The notes below the pieces were generated by a model. The model did not search any database. It saw only the letters and a program-made list of their open reading frames with translations, and had not been told where the DNA came from. 64,000 nt of DNA from CAIVAT01 sp964525995 (lineage in GTDB: Bacteria > Bacteroidota > Bacteroidia > Bacteroidales > FEN-979), in assembly GCA_964525995.1 (NCBI GenBank), contig CAZGIM010000001.1, forward strand, positions 248,001 to 312,000. Reading direction: 5' to 3'. The translations under genes and the position numbers were made by a program. This document shows, piece by piece, positions 19,430-27,158 of this stretch. Each line of letters begins with the position of its first letter. The stretch's first letter is position 1.

Positions 19430-19912
19430 ATGTTCCGGATAGGATTTGGATTTGATACCCATCAGCTAAAAGAGGATCTTCCGTTTTACTTAGGAGGAAT
19501 TCAAATTCCCCATACCAAAGGCGCAGTAGGTCATTCCGACGGAGATACCCTGATACATGCCATCATTGACGCCCTGCTCGGAGCTGCCGGATTACCGGAT
19601 ATCGGGAATCAGTTTCCGGATCACGACAAGCAGTATAAGGATATCGACAGTAAGCTATTGCTGACTGATACGGTTGGGAAAATCCGTAAAACAGGCCTTG
19701 AGATCGGAAATATCGATTCTACCATCGTCTTGCAAACTCCTAAGCTTCAGACCCTGATCCCGCAAATGAAAACGACTTTGGCAAAGGTGTTAGGGATCCG
19801 ACCAGACCAACTTTCCATTAAGGCAAAAACCAACGAAAAACTCGGTTTTATCGGCCGCGAAGAGGGCGTTTCAGCCTATGCCGTAGTATTGCTGTTATCG
19901 GAAAAACCGTAG
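19430..19912 (+). CDS. ispF: 2-C-methyl-D-erythritol 2,4-cyclodiphosphate synthase
   Basis: A 160-residue enzyme of the MEP isoprenoid pathway. The N-terminus RIGFGFDTHQL has the metal-binding Asp and His, then HSDGDTLIHAIIDALLGAAG, DIGNQFPD and the C-terminal KAKTNEKLGFIGREEG, all diagnostic. The ATG at 19430 gives the usual family length; the frame is open further upstream but overlaps porV. The last 18 bp overlap the convergent membrane-protein gene. It lies 52 bp after porV and may be read from the porV transcript. Confidence 0.95.
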   Translation: MFRIGFGFDTHQLKEDLPFYLGGIQIPHTKGAVGHSDGDTLIHAIIDALLGAAGLPDIGNQFPDHDKQYKDIDSKLLLTDTVGKIRKTGLEIGNIDSTIVLQTPKLQTLIPQMKTTLAKVLGIRPDQLSIKAKTNEKLGFIGREEGVSAYAVVLLLSEKP

Positions 19913-21742
19913 ATCGAAATTATCGATCAGCATTGCGCCTTTCCCGGTGTTCCAAAGATAGATTTTCAGAATCCCATCCGGGTTGGCTATTTCAGGAAGC
20001 ATCAGCGAAAAATTGATTTCGCGCCACACCTGTCCTGAAGTAACCGGAATATCGTTCACCCTGAACCCCTGCCACCAGTCCTCAACACCATTGATTTTCT
20101 GCATGCTCAGAACTACCAACACCTGGTTGCTGGTTCCGGCAATACTATCGTAAATCATGGCCCTTCCTTCAATGAAAAACCAACCGGGAATCGTTCCCAG
20201 CGCTGCAGCCCTGATTGCCAGACCGGGGCTGAAGGTGTGGGTAGAGTCAAGATAACCGGCATTCGAACCGGCAAAAGCATTATGGGTAAAGACCGTCAGG
20301 GCCTGGTTCCAATTGCTGTCGGCCCGTTCAAATCCGGCCCTGTAATGCCGGACCGCATGCCGGGTATTCACGGCAAAATCAGCCATTTCCCGGTTACCGC
20401 CCAGACTGTTGAATACCGCCGAATCAGTCCGGAGAAAGACATGCCAATACTTCTCCCGGTTCATGCTGTTTGGCTGGATGATCCGGTGGCTATATTGCCA
20501 GGTTTGGATCAGGTTGACGATGATCAGGATAACAGCCAGTAAATAAGCCGTGGCAGTCCCGGTTTTCGTTTTCATTATTGCATTCAGAAGAAGGGCGATC
20601 AGAAGCGTATAAATGCCGTAGTAATCAATAAAGGCCCGCAGGCCAAATCCGTCGCCATAATACCAGTTCCACCAGCTTGCAACAATCCAGGTGCTGATGA
20701 AAAGGAACAAAATCATGCTGATCCATCGGCGGAATTCCTTCGGGCGAATCATGAAGATACCGGGCAGGGCGAGCAGGATCGCGGGCGTATAAATAAACAA
20801 TCCTTTCCGGTAACTGAACAGTACATCGGTAACGTGCGGATCTCCGAACCTGAAACCCTCTCCGGTATATGGCCAGATAAAAAAGTGTCCGGTTTGAGAA
20901 TACCAAAGAACTGGCTGAACCAACAGGATCAGTACCAACGGGATGAGGAAAGCGATTAGCTGGTTTTTCTTGGAACGCAGGTATTGCATCACCTGTCCGG
21001 GTACCGCCTGCCGGTTGACGAAAAATGGGACCAGCAACAGAATAACTAGGTTGGTGGGCCTGATCAGGACGACAAGTCCGAGGAACATTCCCAATACTGC
21101 CACACGGCCGGTGTTGGCTTTTTCCGACAGGATTAAAAGAGTATAAAGAAAACCGTTAATGGCAAAAAATGAGAAGACATGCGACATGGTCTGTTGCCAC
21201 AAACCATAATAAAAGAGGTTGGTGCCGAAAGCCAGCAAGAGGAGGGAACAAACTACAACCTTCCGGTTGATTTTGTAAATCTCTAATGTTCTTACCAAAA
21301 ACCAGAATCCGGTGATCAGGTAAAAGAGGGACCCTATGCCGGTGAAAAACTGGAAAAAGAATGAATACCCGTCAACAGGCGTTCCGAAAAGAACGGAGAA
21401 AAGCAACCCGGCAAGGAAAAACGGTAAGAGCAGCAGCGCCTCACCGGCAAAATACTTGTTCAGGTTCTTTTCATCGTATCTGACCAGATAACCGGGTTTA
21501 TACCGGGGATAATCAAGTAACCGGGATTCCCGTTGAACCACTTGATCAAACGACAGGTCCCTGTCGATCAACAGTGCCGGCAGATAGGCATAATAGCCAC
21601 GGCCGTCGCTCGTTACAATATGTTTCCAGGTGCCGGCCGGATCGCTGAATATTCTTGCCCCTAAGAAAAAGGAGAGAAAAAACACCGCCAGGATCAGGGA
21701 AAGAAGAAAAGAAAAAGATTGTTTTGGTTGTATATTATTCAT
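19895..21742 (-). CDS. Large integral membrane protein, GT-C glycosyltransferase-like
   Basis: A 615-residue protein with about 11-12 hydrophobic segments in the first 430 residues and a soluble C-terminal part of about 150 residues. A first loop with SDGRGYYAYLPALLIDRDL between TM1 and TM2, then YFAGEALLLLPFF, fits the periplasmic loop of GT-C/PMT-like transferases. Later segments include VVLIRPTNLVILLLVPFF and WWNWYYGDGFGLRAFIDY. I do not recognise a specific family. A role in transfer of lipid-linked sugars is inferred from topology only. The 3' end overlaps ispF. Confidence 0.6.
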   Translation of the reverse strand: MNNIQPKQSFSFLLSLILAVFFLSFFLGARIFSDPAGTWKHIVTSDGRGYYAYLPALLIDRDLSFDQVVQRESRLLDYPRYKPGYLVRYDEKNLNKYFAGEALLLLPFFLAGLLFSVLFGTPVDGYSFFFQFFTGIGSLFYLITGFWFLVRTLEIYKINRKVVVCSLLLLAFGTNLFYYGLWQQTMSHVFSFFAINGFLYTLLILSEKANTGRVAVLGMFLGLVVLIRPTNLVILLLVPFFVNRQAVPGQVMQYLRSKKNQLIAFLIPLVLILLVQPVLWYSQTGHFFIWPYTGEGFRFGDPHVTDVLFSYRKGLFIYTPAILLALPGIFMIRPKEFRRWISMILFLFISTWIVASWWNWYYGDGFGLRAFIDYYGIYTLLIALLLNAIMKTKTGTATAYLLAVILIIVNLIQTWQYSHRIIQPNSMNREKYWHVFLRTDSAVFNSLGGNREMADFAVNTRHAVRHYRAGFERADSNWNQALTVFTHNAFAGSNAGYLDSTHTFSPGLAIRAAALGTIPGWFFIEGRAMIYDSIAGTSNQVLVVLSMQKINGVEDWWQGFRVNDIPVTSGQVWREINFSLMLPEIANPDGILKIYLWNTGKGAMLIDNFDLRFFR

Positions 21743-21802
21743 GATAGATCCTGAAAATCGTCCGTATCACATTCCTGCATCAAAAATAATAAACATAGTA
21801 AT

Positions 21803-21833
21803 TTGGTGAACTGATTAATTCTACGTACTTTTG
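21803..21833 (+). promoter_or_regulatory. Promoter of the rpsF-rpsR-rplI operon
   Basis: TTG (21803-21805), 20 bp, TACTTTTG (21826-21833): a near-ideal Bacteroidota promoter. Transcription from it would start near 21840, downstream of an upstream in-frame codon at 21831, which supports the ATG at 21879 as the rpsF start. Confidence 0.75.
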
Positions 21834-21878
21834 CAGACCTTTTTTCAACATAGTCACAAATTTAAAAATCAACAAGAA

Positions 21879-22235
21879 ATGTTAAAACAGTACGAAACCG
21901 TTTTCATTATGACTCCCGTTTTGTCTGATGAACAGATGAAGGAAACGGTAGAAAAGTATCAAAAATTTCTTACCGGCAAAGGAGCCGAGATCATTTTTGA
22001 GGAAAACTGGGGGTTGCGCAAATTAGCCTATCCCATTCAGAAAAAGTCAACCGGTTTTTACCATTTGATTGAGTTTAAAGCCGATGCTTCGATTATTCGT
22101 GAATGGGAAGTGACTTTCAAACGCGATGAGCGTATTCTCCGATTTCTGACCGTTGTTCTTGATAAGCACATGCTGGCTTATAACGAGAAGAAAAGGAATA
22201 AAGCAAAAGCGGCTAAAGAAGAAAAAGCACAGTAA
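21879..22235 (+). CDS. rpsF: 30S ribosomal protein S6
   Basis: A 118-residue protein with the S6 pattern: KQYETVFIMTPVLSDEQMKE at the N-terminus, NWGLRKLAYPIQKKSTGFYHL in the middle and a C-terminal lysine/alanine-rich tail. S6 binds 16S rRNA together with S18, encoded next. The ATG at 21879 is preferred because homologues start with MLxxYE and the promoter lies just upstream. It is the first gene of a compact S6-S18-L9 operon. Confidence 0.96.
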   Translation: MLKQYETVFIMTPVLSDEQMKETVEKYQKFLTGKGAEIIFEENWGLRKLAYPIQKKSTGFYHLIEFKADASIIREWEVTFKRDERILRFLTVVLDKHMLAYNEKKRNKAKAAKEEKAQ

Positions 22236-22255
22236 CAACTCAAAAATTTTTTATC

Positions 22256-22528
22256 ATGGCAACACAACAACAAGGCGAAATAAAATATCTGACCCCGATA
22301 GCGGTCGATACCAAGAAGAAAAAATATTGCCGCTTTAAAAAGAGTGGCATCAAGTATATCGATTATAAAGATGCCGACTTTCTGCTCAAGTTCGTAAATG
22401 AGCAGGGAAAACTCCTTCCGCGCCGGATTACCGGAACCTCTACGAAATATCAGCGCAAAGTAGCCCAGGCTGTTAAACGCGCCCGCCATATCGCTCTTTT
22501 ACCCTATGTTGGAGATTTATTAAAATAA
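22256..22528 (+). CDS. rpsR: 30S ribosomal protein S18
   Basis: A 90-residue basic protein with the S18 core KYCRFKKSGIKYIDYKDADF, then GKLLPRRITGTSTKYQRKVA and AVKRARHIALLPYV. It partners S6 on the small-subunit platform. It lies 20 bp after rpsF and 13 bp before rplI, in the order common to most bacteria. Confidence 0.97.
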   Translation: MATQQQGEIKYLTPIAVDTKKKKYCRFKKSGIKYIDYKDADFLLKFVNEQGKLLPRRITGTSTKYQRKVAQAVKRARHIALLPYVGDLLK

Positions 22529-22541
22529 GGAGGACGAAACC

Positions 22542-22991
22542 ATGGAAGTAATTTTAAAACAAGACGTCCTGAACCTGGGATATGCCAATGAAAAGGTAAC
22601 CGTGAAACCGGGCTATGCTCGAAACTACCTGATCCCTCAGGGTATTGCCATTCCGGCAACAGAATCGAACAAGAAAGTGTTGGCTGAAACCCTTAAACAA
22701 AAGGCGCACAAGGAAGCAAAAATCAAGAAATCAGCCGAAGATCTTTCGCAAAGTCTCAAGGATATTGTCGTGAAGATCGGGGCCAAAGCCGCCGAAAGCG
22801 GAAAGATTTTCGGATCGGTGAATGCCATTCAGATTGCCCAAGCCCTTAAAGAACAGTTCAACTTCGACATCGACCGGAAGAAAATACATGTCGATCAGGA
22901 ACACATCAAAGAACTGGGAACTTACAAAGCAAAGGTCCACCTTCATAAAGAGGTGCACATCGAAATTTCGTTCGAGGTTTTTGCCGAATAA
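22542..22991 (+). CDS. rplI: 50S ribosomal protein L9
   Basis: A 149-residue protein with the L9 N-terminal RNA-binding domain (MEVILKQDVLNLGYANEKV, then KPGYARNYLIPQGIA), a long charged connecting helix and a C-terminal domain with KIFGSVNAIQIAQAL. It is the last gene of the operon. An AGGAGG sequence lies just before its ATG, stronger than is usual in this window. A terminator follows. Confidence 0.97.
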   Translation: MEVILKQDVLNLGYANEKVTVKPGYARNYLIPQGIAIPATESNKKVLAETLKQKAHKEAKIKKSAEDLSQSLKDIVVKIGAKAAESGKIFGSVNAIQIAQALKEQFNFDIDRKKIHVDQEHIKELGTYKAKVHLHKEVHIEISFEVFAE

Positions 22992-23014
22992 CAAATACGG
23001 ATTTTTGTAACTTT

Positions 23015-23046
23015 ATCCCGGGATCTTAATATTCCGGGATTTTTTA
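23015..23046 (+). terminator. Terminator of the rpsF-rpsR-rplI operon
   Basis: ATCCCGG (23015-23021) pairs with CCGGGAT (23034-23040) and is followed by a run of T. The T-run abuts the ATG of the next gene at 23046, so that gene must rely on read-through or a promoter overlapping rplI. Confidence 0.8.
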
Positions 23047-23966
23047 TGCTTTCCAAGAGCCAGATACAGTTCATCACTTCACTCCATCACAAGAAATACA
23101 GGGAGGAGAACGGTTGTTTCATTGCTGAGGGGACCAAAATTGTCATGGAACTGATGGCAAGCGATTTCCAGGTCAGGAGGATCTATGCCAGCGCCGAATG
23201 GATTGTTTCGCATATGAAGGAGGCTTGCACAAAAGAAATTCCGGTGTTCGAAACCCTTCCGCATGAAATGGCAAAGATCTCTGCGCTATCAACCCCAGGC
23301 CCTGTGCTTGCCGTCGTCGCTATTCCATCTACTACCAATCTTCCGTCCTCCCAATCTCCCGTTCCCCAGTTCCCTCGTTCCCCTGTTTCCCATGATTTCT
23401 GGTCTTCCAGGTGGCTCATCCTTGCACTCGACGATATCCGCGATCCGGGTAACCTTGGAACCATAATCCGGATTGCCGACTGGTTCGGGATTGACACAAT
23501 CCTGTGCTCGATGAATTGTGTTGATGAGTTTAATCCCAAGGTGGTGCAGGCAACCATGGGATCGATTGCCAGGGTGCGCGTGATCCGGTGCGATCTTGAA
23601 AAGGTACTTGCAACGATCTCAGACCAGAATAAAGTTAATTTATCATCACATCACTTTGCACCGGATTCGGATTCTGCCGTCCCGGTTATCCCTGTTTACG
23701 GAGCATGTTTGGACGGCGAAAATATCTATTCATCCCAAAATATTCAAGGAAATGGTATCATTCTGATAGGAAATGAATCGCATGGTATTTCGGAGAATTT
23801 GCTTCCTTTGATTACCCAAAAAATTACCATCCCGGCCTTTCATTCCGATGTCGGGGAAAGAGCCGAATCATTGAATGCATCCGTTGCTACTGCAATTATT
23901 CTGGCAGAATTTTTTCGTCGGTTTGGTTTTCATCCGGGCGAAAAAAAACCTTGTAATCCTTTATAA
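23046..23966 (+). CDS. SpoU/TrmH-family RNA 2'-O-methyltransferase (RlmB/TsnR-like)
   Basis: A 306-residue SPOUT methyltransferase. The N-terminal substrate-binding domain begins KSQIQFITSLHHKKYREENG. The three SpoU motifs follow: DDIRDPGNLGTIIRIADWFG, GNGIILIGNESHGI and IPAFHSDVGERAESLNASVA. It methylates a ribose of rRNA or tRNA using SAM. Unusually, the linker between the domains (about residues 97-125) is a low-complexity Pro/Ser stretch translated from a C/T-rich heptamer-like repeat (listed separately). The start lies against the L9 operon terminator. The stop overlaps the next ATG (TAATG). Confidence 0.88.
   Translation: MLSKSQIQFITSLHHKKYREENGCFIAEGTKIVMELMASDFQVRRIYASAEWIVSHMKEACTKEIPVFETLPHEMAKISALSTPGPVLAVVAIPSTTNLPSSQSPVPQFPRSPVSHDFWSSRWLILALDDIRDPGNLGTIIRIADWFGIDTILCSMNCVDEFNPKVVQATMGSIARVRVIRCDLEKVLATISDQNKVNLSSHHFAPDSDSAVPVIPVYGACLDGENIYSSQNIQGNGIILIGNESHGISENLLPLITQKITIPAFHSDVGERAESLNASVATAIILAEFFRRFGFHPGEKKPCNPL
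23335..23395. repeat. C/T-rich heptamer-like repeat inside a coding region
   Basis: A run of CTCCC, TTCCC and similar units at roughly 7-bp steps (for example CTCCCGTTCCCCAGTTCCC) lies in frame within the methyltransferase linker, giving Pro/Ser/Gln-rich protein sequence. Similar short tandem heptamers are usually found between genes. It appears to be an in-frame insertion tolerated in a flexible linker. Confidence 0.6.
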
Positions 23967-25306
23967 TGCCAAACGTTTTTTTAAGTTCTACCATCATGCT
24001 CAACCGAATCCATCAAAAGGAGATTTCATTTTTATTTGCGATATCCTTTTTTATCATACCCAATATAATTTCTGCCCAGGGACCTGATCTTGATTCGGAA
24101 TTCCCCAACATCAATAAAGCCTATGTGAACGCCATCCGGTCAATCCAGGTTTACCAGTCCGACAGCATCCTGAATTATCCCGTGATTTCGATAAACAGCA
24201 ACGAGAAGTTGAACATATCGTTCGATGACCTTTCGCCTGATCTCAGGAGAATTCAGTTTACGATTCGCCATTGCAGCTTTGACTGGAATACCTCCACTGA
24301 CCTGGTTGTGTCGGATTATATCGACGGGTTCCGGGAACAGAATATCGATCAATATTTATACTCCTATAATACCACTATTCCCTATATTCACTATTTTGCT
24401 ACCTTCCCGACAGATAACCTGAGATTAAAAATTTCGGGCAATTACCTTTTAATTGTGTATGAGGAGGATACCAGGCAGATTTTATTTACACAACGATTCA
24501 TGGTTAATGAGTCCTCTTCACTCACAGCAGATGTAAGAATAGGTCAGGGATTGAGGATGGAAGATCGACAGACCCATCAGCAGATCGATATAATGGTCAG
24601 ACTGAACGGATTCAGAATAGATGATATCTCGCGCGAAGTAAGACTGTGTATCCGCCAAAACGGTCGCTGGGATAATTGTATGTATGTCATGAAACCTAGA
24701 ATTACCCGTCCGGGGGAACTCGATTACCGGTATGATGAGGCTATATCCTTTGCCGGCTGGAACCAATACCGGTCGTTCGATACAAAGAGTCTGCTCTATC
24801 AATCGGAACGGATCCGCAAAATCACCTACGATACAGCTTATAATGTTTACCTTCTTGACGATCAGCCGCGCACCTATAAGAACTACACCCGTGAATATGA
24901 CCTGAACGGAAGGTACTATATTAAAAACGAGGAGCATGCACAAAATAATGAAACGGAGGCAGATTATGCCTTTGTTAATTTTTTTCTTCCCTATCCCGTC
25001 CAGATCGCTTCGGGTGACTTTTACATCATCGGCGACCTGACGGCATGGCAAAGCGCTGATTTTAGCCGGATGTTATATAATCCGGCCCGAAGGGGATACG
25101 AGCTGACCGTGCTGTTGAAACAGGGATATTACAACTACCTGTATGATTACCGATCAAAAGATGGCATTTCTGCAGATGAGACCATGATCGAAGGCAGTCA
25201 CTGGGAGACCGAGAATGAATACGAGGTAATGGTCTATTACAAGCCGACCGGCGGGAATTATGACAGGTTGATTTATTTGAATCATGTCAAATCCACCGGA
25301 ATGTAA
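23966..25306 (+). CDS. Type IX secretion system plug protein (DUF5103)
   Basis: A 446-residue exported protein with a signal peptide ending near ISAQG. The N-terminal beta domain (IRSIQVYQSDSILNYPVI, then LSFDDLSPDLRRIQFTIRHC) and later WNQYRSFDTKSLLYQSERI, DDQPRTYKNYTREYDLNGRY and SGDFYIIGDLTAWQ fit the DUF5103 family. This family was identified as the Plug that closes the periplasm-distal gate of the SprA translocon when PorV is absent. The ATG at 23966 overlaps the previous stop; an internal ATG at 23996 gives a more compact signal peptide. It lies outside the main T9SS locus, about 4 kb after porV. Confidence 0.85.
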   Translation: MPNVFLSSTIMLNRIHQKEISFLFAISFFIIPNIISAQGPDLDSEFPNINKAYVNAIRSIQVYQSDSILNYPVISINSNEKLNISFDDLSPDLRRIQFTIRHCSFDWNTSTDLVVSDYIDGFREQNIDQYLYSYNTTIPYIHYFATFPTDNLRLKISGNYLLIVYEEDTRQILFTQRFMVNESSSLTADVRIGQGLRMEDRQTHQQIDIMVRLNGFRIDDISREVRLCIRQNGRWDNCMYVMKPRITRPGELDYRYDEAISFAGWNQYRSFDTKSLLYQSERIRKITYDTAYNVYLLDDQPRTYKNYTREYDLNGRYYIKNEEHAQNNETEADYAFVNFFLPYPVQIASGDFYIIGDLTAWQSADFSRMLYNPARRGYELTVLLKQGYYNYLYDYRSKDGISADETMIEGSHWETENEYEVMVYYKPTGGNYDRLIYLNHVKSTGM

Positions 25307-25369
25307 ACCGCCGGTATTCAGATAATGATCCTTCATCGCAGGTTAAGAGTTTGAATGTCCCGGATTTTT

Positions 25370-25405
25370 GTATCAGTTACTAACAAAACTGATACAGTTA
25401 CTAAC
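25370..25405. promoter_or_regulatory. Operator-like repeats upstream of the repeat-protein gene
   Basis: GTATCAGTT (25370-25378) and AACTGATAC (25387-25395) form a perfect 9-bp inverted repeat with an 8-bp spacer. CAGTTACTAAC occurs twice (25374-25384 and 25395-25405), 21 bp apart, two helical turns. The second copy runs into TAACTTTG (25402-25409), a possible -7 box. It lacks a T-run, so it reads as an operator rather than a terminator. Confidence 0.55.
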
Positions 25406-25444
25406 TTTGTAATCTAGTTTATTTACTTTACATAGAAAAAGGTT

Positions 25445-25452
25445 TACCTTTG
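25445..25452 (+). promoter_or_regulatory. Candidate -7 box before the repeat-protein gene
   Basis: TACCTTTG fits TAnnTTTG and lies about 37 bp before the ATG at 25490. The expected TTG about 20 bp upstream is degenerate (TTT). Confidence 0.5.
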
Positions 25453-25489
25453 AACATATGTTTTATCTTTCTTTTGATATATTTTTTAT

Positions 25490-27010
25490 ATGAGACAGAT
25501 TTACAACTTTTCCCTGGTTGCCTTCATTTTGGTACTTTTCCATATTCCGGTCACAGCCGGAGTATTTGACCCTTCCCGGGTTGATTCAAGAAATATCGAT
25601 CCATTGGCGGATGGTAAAAAATCGATCTGGATGGATCTTATGTTCAGCAAGACATCTCCGGTGAATCCATTTCAGTTGAGGTTTGCAATTACGGATAATC
25701 CATCAAAAAAAGTGTTTCTCCCCGATACCATTATTGTTTATTCGACACAAGCCCTGAATCTCAGACATATCTTCACGTATGATGCACAAGGTAACCAGGT
25801 TTCTCTGGTAGTTCAGGAATACAAAAATCTGACCTGGGCCAACGTCTCTTTGGAAACCAGCATTTACAGCGTGTCGGGTAATAAATTAACCACCCTGTGG
25901 AAGTTGTGGGTTAGCGATACCTGGATGAATTATAAAATGGAGACCTCCACTTACGGTCAGAATAACAAGCGAACCTCCTCCTTATTTGAGATGTGGATGA
26001 ATGGAGTCTGGGTTAATCTTGAGAGGGAGACTCTTGCCTATGATGGATTTGGGCAACAGGTTGCCTATTTTCAGGAGACATGGAACAGCGGGGCCTGGGT
26101 CAACAATCTGCATGAAACCTATACTTATGATCAAAACGGGAATTTAATCAGAGCGTTAATTGAGAAGTGGATCAGCGGGGAATGGGTGAACGATCGTCAG
26201 TTTACTTACATTTTTGATTCCTTTGGTGAACTCGCTATGGCTACTCTTCAGAACTGGATTAGCGGTAACTGGGTCAATCAAAGCAGGAAAAACTATACTT
26301 ATATTCAAACGCATCTCCTGGGATCTTGTATTACTGAACTTTGGAACGCGGGCGCCTGGCTGAACAGTGAACGGCAAAGCTATGAATATGACGATTTGGG
26401 GCACCTTTCGTCGATGACAGGTGAAACCTGGCTGAATTCCCAATGGGTAAATGATGAACGAGAGGAATATACCTACGATGCATCCGGTAATGTCCAGTCA
26501 TTTTTATATTTGGTATGGGCCAGCGAGGTATGGTCGAACTTCTCCCTCACTACTTATGCTTATGACAATGAGGGAAATGAAACTACGGCCATTTTTTACA
26601 CCTGGGATGGTCAAACGTGGTCGCTGTCAAGCGACGGTCTGATCGCGCTGTATTACAATTCGGGAATGGATATGAAATATTATACCGGCTACAGGGTGGA
26701 AGCAGGTTATACATCCAAATCAACCGGTACTTCCGACCAGCCTTCCGGTAATATCACCCGGTTATCATGTTATCCCAATCCGGCCGGAGATCTTTGTACC
26801 TTAAGTTTGGAGCTTAAACAGACCCTGTTTGCAGAAATCGGCGTTATTGACGCTGAAGGACGGGCAATAGAATCAGTATATCGCGGTGAACTTGAAAGCG
26901 GAACGCACAATTTTCATCTTTCAACCGGGGTTTATCCCATGGGATTGTACCGGATTTTTGTAAAATCGAACGGAGCAACTCAATCGATTTCAATGGTAAA
27001 AGTTTATTAG
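25490..27010 (+). CDS. Secreted tandem-repeat protein with T9SS type A sorting domain
   Basis: A 506-residue protein with an N-terminal signal peptide (cleaved near VTAG). From about residue 135 it contains about nine copies of a 29-residue unit with the pattern W-x4-W-x-N, then Y-x-Y-D-x2-G-N (for example ETWNSGAWVNNLHETYTYD). The units resemble the YD-type strands of Rhs/teneurin shells but are shorter and dominated by paired Trp. The last 85 residues (LSCYPNPAGDLCTLSLEL to the C-terminal MVKVY) form a T9SS type A signal, so the protein should be exported by the T9SS and anchored by PorU/PorV. Function unknown; surface binding or adhesion is inference. Confidence 0.8.
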   Translation: MRQIYNFSLVAFILVLFHIPVTAGVFDPSRVDSRNIDPLADGKKSIWMDLMFSKTSPVNPFQLRFAITDNPSKKVFLPDTIIVYSTQALNLRHIFTYDAQGNQVSLVVQEYKNLTWANVSLETSIYSVSGNKLTTLWKLWVSDTWMNYKMETSTYGQNNKRTSSLFEMWMNGVWVNLERETLAYDGFGQQVAYFQETWNSGAWVNNLHETYTYDQNGNLIRALIEKWISGEWVNDRQFTYIFDSFGELAMATLQNWISGNWVNQSRKNYTYIQTHLLGSCITELWNAGAWLNSERQSYEYDDLGHLSSMTGETWLNSQWVNDEREEYTYDASGNVQSFLYLVWASEVWSNFSLTTYAYDNEGNETTAIFYTWDGQTWSLSSDGLIALYYNSGMDMKYYTGYRVEAGYTSKSTGTSDQPSGNITRLSCYPNPAGDLCTLSLELKQTLFAEIGVIDAEGRAIESVYRGELESGTHNFHLSTGVYPMGLYRIFVKSNGATQSISMVKVY

Positions 27011-27083
27011 AAGGAACAAAGCTTGAAAAAAGTCACGAAAACAAGAAAATAATGAACACTTACTAATAATCCGGCCACTTTGA

Positions 27084-27115
27084 TTGACATTCTTCTTTAT
27101 TTTATTGTATATTTG
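27084..27115 (+). promoter_or_regulatory. Promoter of the Ig-like repeat protein gene
   Basis: TTG (27084-27086), 21 bp, TATATTTG (27108-27115), a good match to the Bacteroidota promoter layout. The leader to the ATG at 27159 would be about 38 nt. Confidence 0.7.
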
Positions 27116-27158
27116 TACAGTGAAATAATCGTTTAAATCAATTCAAAACATCTCATAT

